A DNA stretch of 64,000 bases from Lolium rigidum (taxonomy: Eukaryota; Streptophyta; Magnoliopsida; Poales; Poaceae): the NCBI RefSeq assembly GCF_022539505.1, contig NC_061513.1, positions 183,240,017 through 183,304,016 of the forward strand, given 5' to 3'. The translations under genes and the position numbers were made by a program. The notes under the pieces are model-generated. The model was not told where the DNA came from, did no database searches, and was given only the letters and a program-made list of their open reading frames with translations. Shown here in pieces: positions 1 through 13,164 of this stretch (position 1 is the stretch's first letter; each line of letters opens with the position of its first letter).

Positions 1-780
1 TGCACACTAACCGAAATACATAATTTTGTAGAAGGTATGGACTAAAATATCATAAATGAGTTGACAAACAAAAGAAAGATAGGAAAGCTTTTTCCTCAAA
101 TGACTTGTCTTTATTTCCAGTATAATAAAAGCAGGTGTAGATTTGAAAAACTTAAATTTGTATAGAGCGAAATAGCAGAAAAGTTGTGCAGTGGGCACAT
201 ATCCAAAGGTAGGATATTTACAGTGTACTAAATATATGTTTTACATTCTACAGAGCATACATAGAAAATTCTCCACATTGAAACTCCAATTATATCTTAC
301 AAAATAATTTTATCTTTCATTTGACAAATAAATGATTTCCTCTAATCAATGACATGGGACATTATCATTCCTAGCCTCGAACTACAGAAAAAAAAAGTTA
401 CTCATAAATTGGAAGTTATTTCTCACATTATATTAATCTTCATGTTAATTCATTTCCAGGTTCTCGCAATTTTTTTATTTCCAAGCATATAAATTCATTG
501 ATTTGTGAATACAAACAACATATCCAGTAATAATATCAAAAGCCAATCAGTCTCTACAAAACCCTTATCATGCCATCAGTTACATGTTGTGTCTCCAAGA
601 TAATATGGGTTCAAGACATTTGAATGGCCGTTTTGAGTTTTGTCTGCTGTTTACTCTCATGATCCTTATCACATGACATTTAAGTTATATAAATAAAAAA
701 GGATGTCCTGACAAGAAAAAAAACAATAAAATATGATGTAATTGACAATTCCACATAATATTCTGTTACAGAATATTTAC
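1..780 (-). other. Intron of the Rav1/DmX-like gene (3' part of gene off window)
   Basis: AT-rich sequence following the donor GTAAATATTC right after exon 11. I see no exon resembling the expected C-terminal WD40 segment and no repeat boundary. The matching acceptor must lie to the left of the window. Confidence 0.6.
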
Positions 781-3700
781 CTCCCATAAGTACACATGTG
801 TATTGCTTGACCCAACTAGCAAAAATGGCAGAGAAGGATGCCGTGATAGTGCTCTTGAATGAATGTTCTCAAGTGTTGCTGGAGGATCAACAAAATCCTC
901 AAATTCGTCGGGTTCACCCCACCCAAACCCAGAGGCCCCAATACCAGCATAACCAGGAATTCCAAATGCTCCACCACCAGTTAAGTCTCGTCCAGGTTTT
1001 GCCAAAGAACCTACACCTATAGTCACTCCATCTGAACCAAGATGCTGTCCTCTTCTCCCAAGACCAACACTAGGTGAAATAGGAGTTGCAGCAGGTGTAG
1101 GTGTACGTGTGGATTCAGAACAAGCCCAGCCATCTGATGGCCAATCAGAACCTGACCAAATATACTCCGCTGGTTTTTTGTCATGTTGCTTGTCGTACCA
1201 GTTGAAAAATACAAGACCCTAAAAATTGGATGACCTTAGTTAGTAAAAAAAACATGATGCTATGGCGCAACTACACATGACTTAAGTAGACAAACAGCCC
1301 ACATACAACAGTACAACAATAATGTCAAACATCTTGGGACCAGTTAAGACACTTGCAGCACAGTTCTTAAAATGAGTTTGAAGATGTACATTTCATGCAA
1401 CAAAGTTGTATATGTGAGAAAACACAATCTACATTTCATTCAACTTATGTACAGAGTTCCTCATTTCAGGAATTAAGTATGCTACCTTGATAATCTAGTA
1501 TCCAATTCAAAATTCCTAGTCATAACTCCATAAGAGCTATTTTTTTCTGGCCAGCCAAACCATTATTCTGTGTCCAATGTTTTTGAAAACAGGAATTTCA
1601 TATTAATGCTAGCAAACCATTTTGTTCAATATAAAACATAGGTCCCTCAAAATATAATGTAACCAAATTTGGATCTTCCAGCTGGATTCTATTAAAAAAA
1701 TAGTGAACTTGGCAAACTTAAAATAAATAAGAAAAATGATACAACCGCAATAGTATCTGATAACAATACATCGTATGGAGAGCCACATAAGGTTAGTAAT
1801 CATAGCGTCATGAGTCATGACTAAGAAATGATAAATAAGTTGCGGAGGTCATCATAATTTGAAAAAGAGAGGTTGTAAAGGGTAATTAGTATTGTGTTCT
1901 TAAGAGATTAAATGTCTAATCAGAACACAATTTCATATACCGAGCTTAATTTGTGGGCCGTTAGATTAAATTGGATTGCTAAGATGAATTGTTTCAAACT
2001 CAACTGATTTTTTGTATTGATACATATATTATCTTCGAGTCCAGACAAAAGAGATCACATGTAAAAACATCATAAAGAACTAGTTTTCTGCATCATCTGT
2101 ATAAATCTTTAGTCCTTATCCATAACAATACAAGTAAAAGAAAACAACAACTATTTGCCTCCGTGTTTGAACCACAAAAGCCAAAGCAGTATGGGCCCTT
2201 TCAATTACAGTATATATTAATATTAGCACATTTCACAATCTAAATAAGAGAAGAAATCAATATAGGCAAAAACTTAAAATTAAGAAAATGCACAAATAAT
2301 TATGAAAAGGTGAATGATTTAAAATATACCTTTCGGTTGGTAGCAATAGCAGCATGCTGTTCATTGATTGAGTTGAGACATATTGCCTGCACCATTACAG
2401 CAGATTAAAGTACAGTGGAAGAAAGAAATGAGAGGATGAATCCCAAAGTCAATAGTAATACCTCAAGGAGTTCCCCATTTCTCCTTAAAAGTTCCCTTGG
2501 GCTCTGAAAATCATTTTGTGCGATCAAGTATTTTCTTTTTGGTTCAAGAGTATTCACATCAGAAGAAGCCTTGTCAATAAATCCACGCCCTTCCTCATTG
2601 TTCTCAGAGCTAATGCTGCATTTATTTTCTCCTCCATTTCTGACCATATCCTTCCAAGATCTACTGAGCTTTGTGCTGTTTAGCGGAAAGCAATTGACTT
2701 CTTCATTCACAAAGGCAGTGCAAATGTCAACAGGGTTAGCAGATATTTCCCATAAAATATTAAATAGCACCTCCATGTTCTCAGTGTTTACACACTGTAC
2801 GATATGTGCGAACTGATCGTGCCTAGTCTTTTCGGACCTTTGCTGAGACGACATATATTCTAACCAGAAAGGCACACTTAGATGTACATTCTTTGATAAC
2901 TTCTGTCTGAAAAATGATGCATGAAGTTTTACCAACGAAGATGACACAAAATGCAGGGAATCAATAACAAGCTTTGCGCCAACTGAAGAGATGAGACCCT
3001 TCAATTCCACATCACTTGTACTAGCTTCAAGTTCAGGTCTTTCTTTTCCAATGAACTCAGTTAAATGATGTTTCATGAAGGATGACAGTCCAATCCACAA
3101 AGACATGCCTATCAAATGCCATTTCTCATCAATTGAAAGACTTGAGTCCTCACTTGTTTCCGGTTGTTTCATGTCAAATGGACCATTAGGCATTACCGCA
3201 TCTGTGTTAATTGATATACCATGACTTCTACGTTGTGCAGCTTGCATCAACTGATCTAATAGTACTTGCAAGGACTCTTCATTGATAGAAGCGCCTAACA
3301 CTGGATTGATCATGATAAGTAACGCTTTTATGTCACGGCACAGCCAAGAAACAGAAAACTCCATATTGTACTCAAGGAGATCCATAACAGTGGATAGAGC
3401 TGATGTAGTGTCCAATCCAGAAGTTCTACCGTGGCCCTGTTTCAGGAGTAACCTGCTAGTACTCAGGAAATGTGATAAACTTGCTATAGTGTATTTAATG
3501 TTCTCCTTAGGTGTGCATGCAGTAAATTTGGTGAAGTCTGTATTAAGAGTGGAGGAGATGAAGCAGCAGGAGACAAGATATCGAGTAAGAAATTTACAAC
3601 TCTCCTTGCATGACACCAACAAAAGATAGTCAGTTGGACGGACAGAGCAACCTTCAACACCATGACTATTAGTTCCACCATCTGGTGTTCTACGACCCAA

Positions 3701-6700
3701 TAACAAAATGTATGCAAGAAACAGTATACCGTCATTGCAACAGAAGGTAAGGATCTGCAATGTAACAGATAGTGGAATTTAGGATGGTCTGTACGAAAAA
3801 TAGAGCAAAAATAACAAGATGAAAGCTGCTATCTCCTGTTGTTACCTTCTCGGCTATATCAGAAAATTGGAGTGAGAACCTTTTATCAAATATTGAAATT
3901 GCAGCAGTAACATCACGTGTAAGTTCTTCGATGCTATGACTGCTTTGCTCTTTAAGGGCCATGTCTTTATTTAGTGGTAGACTACATTCGGAACAGAGAG
4001 AGTGGTTTCTTAGCATGCGCGACAAATATTTTGAAGCCATGCTTACTCTTAGATTTGATTCAAAATCACTAACAACCATTGATGAAAGCCAATTGGAAGA
4101 AGCATCAAAAGGGTTCAGTATTCCATCAAGAATCTTGTCATGTGCACCATGCGGTGAGCTGGTGCTGTCCTTGTAATCTATGCTTGATTTACAAGATAGG
4201 CATTCAAGTGCTTCAAGCTAATGAGCGAGAAAAAAACAAGATTAAGAATAATGCCAAACAGAAGAAATAATATCCAGATATCAACAAGCGAGAAGAGTTT
4301 AGCTGCTAAGAGATCGTACTTACAGGTAGTCCACATCGGTTTAAGGCACATGCAGCCAGTGCAAATGAAAGCTTGGATAACTTTGCAGATAGAGCTTCAC
4401 CAACACTGTTTCTGAAACTATGTTTCGTTGCAAGGATTGCACAATACTGACCCAATTCTGGGTCTGCAAACACATTTTGACCACCACGAGTGTTGGATTC
4501 ATCCAACAGTAGCTTGGGATGGCAGCCAAACAATTTACTGACAGACTGAGAATAGTTCCCTAGCATCCACTGAAGAGTGATAGTTTAGATGAAATCTAGT
4601 TAAGAAGCTTAAGATCCATTTAGGACTTATTACAAACTATTTTGATTTTAAAAATGGAAAAACAAAGAAAAGGGCAGACATATAACATACTTCAAGCAGG
4701 CTTGAGAGCCAGTGGTCTCCTTTCTCAGCTGCATCAGGGAGCAGCACATTCGAAATGAGGTTACGCTCCAAGGGCCCTCCAGATCCCTCAACAAGCCGAC
4801 AAATTACAAGAGCAAGCTGTTCATCTTGAAGATTCTTGGCACAAACATTGAGAGCTGAGGAAGCATCACCTCCAAGCAGGAAAAATGCTATAGCAAGCTC
4901 CCATTGATGCCTTCCCAGTAGTACATAAGCATTCTTAAGAGCAGCGGCTTTGTTTTTTTCTTCCTAGATAAGTTTATCTGAATAAGTATGGTGTAATGAT
5001 ATACTTAACACAAGCATTGGTGTATGAAATTCTTTCCAGTCATGCTTCATGTGCATTTGCACTAAAAAAGATGGCACTGCCAGTACCGTGATACAGATGT
5101 ATATAGCAAACTTTGAGAAATCAGAACCAGCAAATATTACTCTCTGACGGATTTCAGCATGAGCAGGTTCACATTTGCGACTATAGTATTAATAGATTGT
5201 GTAAATGATATTCTTAAGCATAACTACGTAGTTGAAGGTGTCAAAATATTGAATCGCGATACAATGGACGTACCTCAAAGTTTCTGCAGAGAAATTCATA
5301 CAGACGTTTATCTTTTTCATTTCTGCTGACCTTGAATAGGCCAACTAACACTTTCATTCTGTTTAATGCTATATAAAGCAGAGCACAATCCTTGGGGTCC
5401 TTGCTTTTAAGATACTGCAACCTTGCCAACTTCTCCATCTGCAATTTCAGACATATCATACTTAATCAGCACAGGTGATTATAATACCTAGAATATGGAC
5501 GCACAACACCACAACGATGACAATGGTATCAGCAGCAGAGAACATCACACATCGAATCTTCCAAATTTGATGCCTTAGCAAAAAAAGAACATGCAGATTC
5601 AAATGTGAACCACAAAATTGAATACATTATTTACAGAAATATTATGGAATCATGTAGTGTAGGATACTAGTGGCCAGAAAGAATCTATGTCAACTGAAAC
5701 TTTGTCACCATTATCAGTTCTAGATGAATAACCATGCTTTGTCACTAACGTATTGCCGCAACAAGTTCAGTCTTCATCATTCAAGGGCTCAACAATTTCT
5801 GCTTGATGCCCTCGATTGAGGTTGAGGGCCTCCCGAGCATTGTCGCACCTCTCTCTTGTCGTGGTCAGCCTACAGTCCTACATTATTGTAAGAGCATAAA
5901 AACGCGTCCCACCGGCAGCCCCAAACCAAAAAGCTTGTCCGGTGTGCCCATAAAATTGGCTGGCACTCCCACGCCACTCGCCGGCTAATTTCTAGCAAAT
6001 TGGCCGGCACTCCCACACCATCATGGAGGTTGCCAATGTGCTCCTGTCCATCCTCAATCGTGGAGGAGCTCGCCGGTGACCGCGTCGGCCCCACGACCAG
6101 CAAGGCCAACGGCCGCGCCGCATGCGGAGGGACGAGGCCCTGCTCGGCGTCGAACTCGCCGTGCCCCACCTTCGCGGTGCGTGCAAGCTGGAGCCTGCTC
6201 GCCAAGGACGCCCAGGCCTCAGAGCCACGCGCCTCCGGTGGGGATGCTCTAACACCCCAACCACCCCCCAGTCGGGCCTATTACCCTGGCAGCTCTCTAG
6301 GACCTCTAGACTGGCGCCACAAACCAACACATGTCTTTCCTGCACACTTTGTCCTCACTCGTGCGCACCCCAAGGACGCCCAGGCCTCACAGCAACGCGC
6401 CTCCGGTGGGATGGGGACGAGGCCCTGCTCGGCGTCGAACTCGCCGTGCCCCACCTTCGCGGTGCACCCGTGAAAGCCTGCTCGCCAAGGACGCCCAGGC
6501 CTCACAGCCACGCGCCTCCAGTGGGGATGCTTTAACACCCCGACCACCCCCCGGTCGGGCCTATTACCCTGGCAGCTCTCTAGGACCTCTAGACTGGCCC
6601 CACAGAACCAGCACATGTCTTTCCTCCACACTTTTTCCTCACTCGTGCGCACCCAAGGACGCCCAGGCCTCACAGCCACGCGCCTCCAGTGGGGATGCTC

Positions 6701-9700
6701 TAACACCCCGACCACACCCCGGTCGAGCCTGTTACCGTGGCAGCTCTCTAGGACCTCTAGACTGGCCCCACAGACCAATACATGTCTTTCCTCCACACTT
6801 TGTCCTCACCCGTGCGCACCCGGGAAGAACTTCTCGGTCGGTCACCCATCCTCAAATCGCTGCAGGCCAAGCACGCTTAACCTTGGAGTTCTTTGGAGAT
6901 GAGCTTCTGGAAAAGAAGTTGCAACTTGTTGATATGAGTATCCTACCAACCCTATTGAGCCGTGGGCCAGGATGTCACAATTATGCCCCCGGTTCTATAA
7001 CCACGCTTGGTTGAGCTTCTTTACAGTCTGCATAGTACTCTGTTCTTGTTTGAATTTCCTAAGGAGGAAACTAAGTTATTTACATTAAGTAATTTAAATT
7101 TTAAACAGATTTGCTGTATACAATTCAAACTGTTTGTTTCATTGTCGGTTTTTAGGGATGTGAGAAGGAGATACACTACAAATTGGTAAACAGTCCTTTC
7201 AGTGGTTCACAATATTATATACTATTGATACTGTAAATTTCCTATGGCTTTGTTAGTCAACTATGTCATTTACTGTTAGCGAAACTTATGAAAACATAAA
7301 TACTAGTTCTGAAACATCTGGTTGTTGAGAAAGGTGCTTCCATACCCTGGTTCTTAGCTGGGACACATTGGTATACCATAATCCCATACCAAGTTTTTGC
7401 ATCTCTGACCAAGTTGATTCTGCAGGAAGGACATAATTAAGTAGATCATCCTGACAATCAGATTGGAAGGCCCATGCAATTGAAGCAGAATCAACATGGC
7501 GCCCTTCAACACTTGATGAATCTCCAGATCTCCTAAGCGCATATAGGCGCTGGAACTGCACAGCAATCCAGAACCTTAAGAGAAATACAATCATCAATTA
7601 ATGCAGATTTTACAACAACAAAAAGCAGAAAAAAAATGGGGTCGGCAGCATTTTCTTCCAAGTATTTATAATCTCACAGAGTTTAGATTGTAGTAACAGA
7701 ATATATATCAACAGAATCCATACATTAAGAGCCTTACCTTCGTCCTGCTTCATCAAGGCTTTTATAGGGAGAAGCGCGGTTCTGATCAGTAATTTCAGCC
7801 AACAGATCAGAAACTGTAAGTATCTGTATTCTCTCACTGTCACTTATCGCCAACATGCCAAAGCTCTTATCAAGCAGCTGGTTTATCTCTGACTTTTGAG
7901 ATACACTAGTGATAGTGTTGATACCTAAATCACTTGCCATGTAAGAAAATGAATTTGATGGTGACAGCAAATTAAAGGCTGTGCTACTTCTATTGTCACC
8001 CCACAGTAACCCTTTGCTAGAAATGTCACTTGATGGTGTATCAGTAAAGTACTGCGGCAAAGGAATGTCAGGGATATTATGGCAGGATTTACTGCACGAA
8101 CTGCAGTTAAACATGGTGTCTAAATTTTTACTCGTTTTCATGGATTGAACAAGATGCTGCAGAACACCATCTGCACGTTTCCATTCACCTGTGCACAAAC
8201 AACAATAAATAATTGATAACATTACCTAATGTATATAGAGTTACAAAAGGCATTGCATTTTGTAGAAAAAGATTAATGAAATAATGTGAGAAAAATCAGT
8301 GATGAACTTGGACTTCTACCATGGCAAATCATTAAGACAGAAAATGCCATGAGTTAGCGGCTGCAACATATATCATCGTGTTTGTAACTGTAGAATGCAG
8401 CATGTTTACCATAATGTTATGAATCTTATCCTTCACAACTTGACCACTTAAAACTTGAAATAAATAAAAACTAAAGCTAGCTAGATCTAATTTGCATTTG
8501 CAGTAACATACTTGATACAAAGTATCGAAAGTCTAATAGTACCGACGACCGCGGGAGTATTATAACAGAAATTTACTCTAATTGTGTTGTTTATATGAAA
8601 TCCACCATTTTATTTCAGTATCGAAAATGCTGTTCTAGTATATTCCTAGATTGAAGGGTACAAAGGAGTAAAGGACTGTTAGGAACCTGCCACAATAAGT
8701 TTGGTGTCTGGCAGAACAGAGAGGCCCAGCTTTTAATTGATTTTTTTACACTGGATGGAATTAATGCAAGTGATACAATTAGGCCTAACTAGCGTTCCAG
8801 TGGGTTTAATCTGCAGTTTTACTCTAGCATTTTGGTACACTAACTAATGCATAACCGTATAAAGAGCCATAACAGGTATTTATAAGAAATGGTGAAGATT
8901 CTCTTGACTAAAAATATTCCGTATTACAGTGCTGCACACTAGACGGGCCTAAATCATAGATTAACTGCAGTCAACACATATTTTTGTTACAATCTCACTG
9001 GAGAGTTAAAAAAGCATGTAATGGTTAAATTTGCAAGGCCTTGTGCAACAAATATAGCTTCCAGAGGCGAACATAGAGATGAATTAAGAATAGTTTGACA
9101 CCTGAATAAAGATACTGGATAAGTGCTCTTGGGTGATATGATGGCAAAGGTCCACTCAGAATACCAGATATATCCAACAAGCTCCACAAAACATTAGGAG
9201 AATGAATATTGTGTTGATCTGGTAACAGTGTACAGTTGTTCTCAATAGTCTCCATGTTGATGTGATTTTCTGATAACCCAAGTTTACCAAAGATAGTTCC
9301 ATTAAAATGCACAATACATGGCAACTCTTCATGCACATCTGTAGCACAAGAAAAACCTTTCCGGGTAATATGCTCATTTGCTCCTCTTACTAACCATGAA
9401 CTGAAGAGTGAAAGATGATTCTTATGAACAAGCAGAATTGTCGACTTTGGCCCCCAATGGAAGCCAGCAACATCATGATGAGAATGGGCTAATGCAATAC
9501 AACTCCAAATATGCTTATTTTCCAAACTCACAGCGTGCAGCACATTCTCAAATGAGGGGTGCCTCTGGGAATATATATGCAACTCGTTATGAAAACAGAC
9601 TGCAAGTAAGAATCTACCGTCGCCTAAAGATAGCCAATCTAAACCAACAACAGGGCTTTGAATCATTAGTGCATCTTCCAGGAGAAAACAACCATCTCCC

Positions 9701-12126
9701 ATGAGTTTTACTGCTTCCCAGATATGAATGGAGGTACTATTCTTCTGAACATTTCTGCCAACAGTAGCAACTCTGCCACATCTGGATAGTGAAATTGTAC
9801 TAATTGGTCCCCGATGAGCACTGAACATGCCAACTAGCTCCCAGGTGTTGCTCTCTCTCCCAGTCTGCTCTGGGTCATCTACACCAAACATCTTCCAAAG
9901 TTTTACAGTGCCATCAGAGTACCCGGTAGCAATATGATAACCTGGGAAAGCTCCAGAAGGTACATGCTGTTGTAGAGGTAATACAGCATTATTGAGCGAC
10001 ATAACAGAAATGCAGGTAGGATATTCTCCATCCAGGCCAGTAGGGAAAACCGAAGAACCTTCATAAATAACAGCTGAAAACTTTTCACCGCGGACGGAAG
10101 TAACATGTCTCCCTTGATCTGCAGTGGAAAGTGAACTGGCAGAAAGATCACACAAACACCCCTCTTCTTCATGGCGCTTTTCTGAATGCAGGATTATTTT
10201 CCATGATAAAGCTTGAAAACTCTTCCGCCATACACATACTACTAGGAAGCTGTTGTTGAAAAAAGGTTTGCTGCAGTTAGAAGCTAAAGGTATGGTATGA
10301 ATGCTGTCAGGTGGCCCTTCTGTATTACTCCCTCGAAGGAAAGGAACTGTGAACATCTTGTGACATGAGAAAACATCGCCTTCCTTTGGGATTCTGACAA
10401 CAAAACAATCGGCTCCATTTTCACCTCCCAAGACAAGAAACCTTGTATCACAGAGAACAGAAGGTGCCCAACACAGACATGAGTAGTGCACATCTGCAGA
10501 AATGTCACGCAGATCAAATTTGCACAGGAGCTTCCATAAAGGATAAGTGGATGCATGCAAGGTCGGTAAGAGAGTTGATAAGGTTGAAAGAGACCAGAGA
10601 AATAGTACTCTGCTAGAATCCATAGAAACAGCTAGCTCTATTTCGCAGCTGTATGGATGAATAGACACCTCTATGATGCTACCCTTATGTCCAGCTTGAT
10701 TAATAGTTTTGGTTGAACAACATGAGATTGTTTTAGAAGAATCATTTGAAATATGGGTCCCAGTATCTGATGATGGGCCAAAAGACAGGCGGGACCAAAT
10801 GAAAGAACTATCAGGCAGCAAATGAAGCAGGGAGCATGTTGTAGGTGGCCCAGAACATATCCTTCTTGATATGACAGCCTCAACAAAAAATGATCCCGGG
10901 GAACCCAAGTTAATAGCAGACTCCTCATGTGGTTTGCTCTGTTTCCATAGCGTAATCCGTGGGTACCTTGGTGGACATACATCATCAAGACAATGAACAG
11001 CCCAAAAGTTGGTACATTGCCCAGGACCAATGCTTACCAGCCACTCACATTTGCCAACCTTGCTCTCCGAGGGATCACCTGAAAACAAGTTGAATTTACC
11101 TTGGTCCTCTTGCGATACGGATCTTCCTGTTTCTACCACCCATCTCACAGTTAAATCAACACCAAGCACTCCATTTAGAACATTGTTCAACTCGATTACT
11201 GCAATGACACTGAAAGATCTTGGCAGTGCACGGTGCTTCTTCGACCTGGTCACCTCATCTTCAGTCCATAGGCGGGCAGTTCCATCCAAGCAGCAAGTCA
11301 TGAGGATTTCTCTCCTCACTTCAGACCGATCATCAGCACATATTGCCAAAGGTCTCCACTGGATCATGGAAACAGGCTGAGGATGCGGAAGCTCAGCTGT
11401 GTCGAGCCCCAGTTTGGCACCATTCAGAAAGACCAGAACAGGCACATTGCCCTCGGAAGGAGCAGCAGCTGAAGCGGCTACGACAGGGCCATGGATGAAG
11501 TAGGTAGCAGAAACGAGGGACTGTGGCACCTGTGGCATGGACCTCCAAGCGAGCTGCCAGGAGGACTGTGTCTTGGCCCACATGGAAACGCCCTCACCGG
11601 CCAGCACAATGCCGTCGCCAGAGCCCGTCCAGGCAACGGCGGTGACCGTGAACGTCTCGGTGATGGCCCATCTCAGAAGCCAACTGAAGGAACCTGCCAG
11701 TTACAATCTCCACACAATGAGCCGTGCGGCAACCACCTAAGTTAGCTAAGGACGAGAATTGGATAATAGTCGGATGAACGGACCTGCAGAAGACGAGGGC
11801 GCGGGCTGGAAGAAGGAGACGGAGTTGGCAGACGCGGCCGCGAGCTCGCCTCCCCCATGGCCGCACCAGGCGACGGCGGAGACGGGGGCTTGGAGGTCGA
11901 TGACTTGGCGGAAGAATGGGGATTCTTCGTCGGTGGTAGCGCTTCCGCTGGTACGGGGTGGGGAGGGCAGGTGGGAGATGGCTAGGAGGGAGCCGGCGGC
12001 GTAGGCGACCCAGGAGAGGCCGCCGAGGTCGTTGAGGAAGGAGAGAGCGCGGTGGTCGGGGGTGGGCGCCGGAGGGATCAGATGCGGCGGGTGGAGGGCG
12101 AGCGGCAACTGCGGCAGCTCCCTCAT
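781..12126 (-). CDS. Rav1/DmX-like (Rabconnectin-3 type) WD40 protein, 3'-partial
   Basis: Eleven exons (high to low): 12126-11784, 11693-9102, 8188-7738, 7574-7346, 5438-5274, 4963-4691, 4569-4324, 4217-3846, 3754-2462, 2386-2330, 1218-781. All introns are GT-AG with matching phases, and the sum is 6459 nt (2153 codons) without a stop. The ATG at 12126 gives MRELPQLPLA, followed by a SWVAYAAGSLLAISH stretch typical of plant Rav1-like N-termini. Residues 1 to about 970 carry degenerate WD repeats (GYSDGTVKLWKMF, SIHIWE). Residues about 950-1450 match the Rav1p C-terminal domain (YHPRALIQYLYSGEWKRAD, SIAWAFQSDCQDDLL, ALLYIALNRMKVLVGLFKVS, GRHQWELAIAFFLLGGDA). The last visible exon ends at THVYLWE, the start of a C-terminal propeller that lies beyond position 1. 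Family knowledge: Rav1/DmX proteins act with Rogdi/Rav2-type partners in V-ATPase (V1-Vo) assembly at endomembranes; the plant role is inferred. Exon joins are read by eye and not cDNA-tested. Confidence 0.9.
1219..2329 (-). other. Intron 10 of the Rav1/DmX-like gene
   Basis: 1.1 kb of AT-rich intron between the 57-bp exon 2330-2386 and exon 781-1218. The donor after AACCGAAAG and the acceptor TTTTTAG before GGTCTTG are clear on the minus strand. Nothing else is recognised in it. Confidence 0.6.
6100..6699. repeat. Composite direct repeat: GC-rich fragment fused to Cassandra LTR ends
   Basis: A GC-rich stretch containing GACGAGGCCCTGCTCGGCG occurs at about 6128-6180 and again at about 6412-6464. 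The segment TAACACCCCGACCACC...GGACCTCTAGACTGG, the end of the adjacent LTR, occurs at about 6248, 6531 and 6699. A linker with GACGCCCAGGCCTCACAGC separates them. The arrangement is a tandem amplification of [fragment + LTR end]. The fragment has coding-like GC content and open frames, but I recognise no protein family and call no gene. Confidence 0.6.
6700..6979 (-). mobile_element. Cassandra-type TRIM LTR (solo or rearranged)
   Basis: On the minus strand the segment starts TGTGACATCCTGGCCC, ends GGGGTGTTAGA and is about 280 bp. It contains a block closely resembling 5S rRNA, the diagnostic feature of Cassandra terminal-repeat retrotransposons in miniature. No second complete LTR or internal domain is visible, only repeated LTR ends to the left. 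It lies inside an intron of the Rav1-like gene in the same orientation as that gene. Confidence 0.75.
6839..6892 (-). promoter_or_regulatory. 5S rRNA-like internal Pol III promoter within the Cassandra LTR
   Basis: On the minus strand the order is AAGGTTAAGCGTGCTTGG (box A region of 5S rRNA), a short spacer, then GGATGGGTGACC (box C). Both are near-identical to plant 5S rRNA, but the spacer diverges and the 5S ends are missing. It is therefore a retrotransposon promoter motif and not a 5S gene. Confidence 0.75.
8189..9101 (-). other. Intron 2 of the Rav1/DmX-like gene
   Basis: 0.9-kb AT-rich intron between the 2.6-kb exon 9102-11693 and exon 7738-8188. The donor is TTCAG|GTGTC and the acceptor GCACAG|GTGAAT, phase 1, restoring YSGEWKR. 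No other feature is seen. Confidence 0.7.
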
Positions 12127-12700
12127 CGTGCCGGCTACTGCACGAGCGTCGGCGCTGGTGGTGGTGGTGCTGCTGCGCCTGCGTGCAGTTCAGATCCTCA
12201 CCGGTTGCCGCGGCCGATTCCCATTTTCTTTTGCCGGCGACCGCATGGTCCACGGTGCTCCCATCTTCCGCCCGCACGAGTTAAGGTGGCACCGGCCCAA
12301 GCACAATAAAGTGGGCCAGCCCATGCAACCTTTTTTTTCTTCTTCTTTTTTCCTTTTGGAGTAAAATGAATCAACACTTAAACTAAACCCAAAAAAAAAA
12401 TCAGCACTTCAACAGTCCCTATGCTTTCTCAAAAAAACATTAAAAAAACAGTCTCTATGCTTGCGCGCTTGACTCGATTTTGTTGCCCGGGCGAGCTTGG
12501 TTTTTTCCCCTTTTCTTATTTGGTTTGGCACTTGCCTCATGAGTGGAAATTAACGTTAGACATGTTTACGCATTTAGTTTGGTTGCTAACATTATTGTTT
12601 GGTGCATTCAGCCTAGCTTTTGATAGTCTGCACCGGTAACGAAGCTAGAGGAAAAGAATGGCGTTTGATCATGTGCTAAAATTGGCCTACGGTTTAAAAG
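12127..12700. other. 5' flank of the Rav1/DmX-like gene
   Basis: GC-rich leader up to about 12300, then a pyrimidine tract (12331-12360) and AT-rich intergenic DNA. On the minus strand no in-frame ATG lies upstream of 12126 before a stop. The transcription start is not evident. The open frames here are short and I call no gene. Confidence 0.5.
12294..12323 (-). promoter_or_regulatory. Cluster of three site II (TGGGCY) elements
   Basis: TGGGCC or TGGGCT cores in either orientation at 12294-12299, 12312-12317 and 12318-12323, about 170-200 bp upstream of the start codon. Site II boxes bind TCP factors and are common in promoters of plant housekeeping genes. This fits a V-ATPase assembly factor, but the regulatory role is inferred. 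Confidence 0.5.
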
Positions 12701-13164
12701 TGCATAGATGACATCTAGAGGAGAGGGGTGAATATGCGGTTTAAAACTTTTAGGATATTGGCTTAATAAATATGGAATAAAACTAGCCTTAATTTGTCAA
12801 GCATAAAACCTGTATAACTACGGCTCACCTATATGCACCAAATACTTATGCTAGGCAACGGAAGCAACTATGTGATAGCAAGATATATAACTTTAAACAT
12901 GATGGCTATCAGAAAGTAAAGTGCATAAGTAAAAAAGCTCGGGTATAGAAATAACCGAGGTGACGCGGAGACGACGATATATCCCGAAGTTCACCCCCTT
13001 ACGAGTGCTACTATTCGTTGGAGCGGTGTGGGGGGACAAGGCTCCCCAAACGCCACGAATACCTCATTGTATTCTCCTTGAGCCTTCCCACGAAAAGGGA
13101 AGTCCTCGATCCACTATGGAACCTTGAGGGTGGTCACCGAATCCGCACAAAATTTGGGTCTATC
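12700..13164. repeat. Unclassified repeat, left part (interrupted by element E)
   Basis: Repeat-like sequence with CCCGAAGTTCACCCCCTTACG and GTCACCGAATCCGCAC, ending in CTATC, the 5-bp target duplication of element E. Removing E joins it to 58667 onward (CTATC|TCCACAACTTAATTGG), and the text then runs on naturally. No coding domain is visible. Its outer limit is uncertain. Confidence 0.5.

Larger units (their letters stand above)
5439..7345 (-). other. Intron 4 of the Rav1/DmX-like gene, carrying inserted repeats
   Basis: 1.9-kb intron between exons 7346-7574 and 5274-5438. Its central part (about 5800-6980) is GC-rich and repetitive, unlike the AT-rich intron edges. It contains a Cassandra-type LTR and a composite duplicated block, annotated separately. 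The host reading frame is unaffected because the splice sites lie outside the insert. Confidence 0.7.

Noticed and set aside
6839..6892. Possible 5S rRNA gene
   Set aside because: Only the internal promoter boxes match; ends and middle of 5S rRNA are missing, and it sits inside a Cassandra-type LTR.
11594..12277. 227-codon minus-strand frame starting MRAEDGSTVD over the gene start
   Set aside because: It is a shadow of exon 1 in another frame; the 12126 frame joins exon 2 with correct phase and matches the Rav1-like N-terminus.
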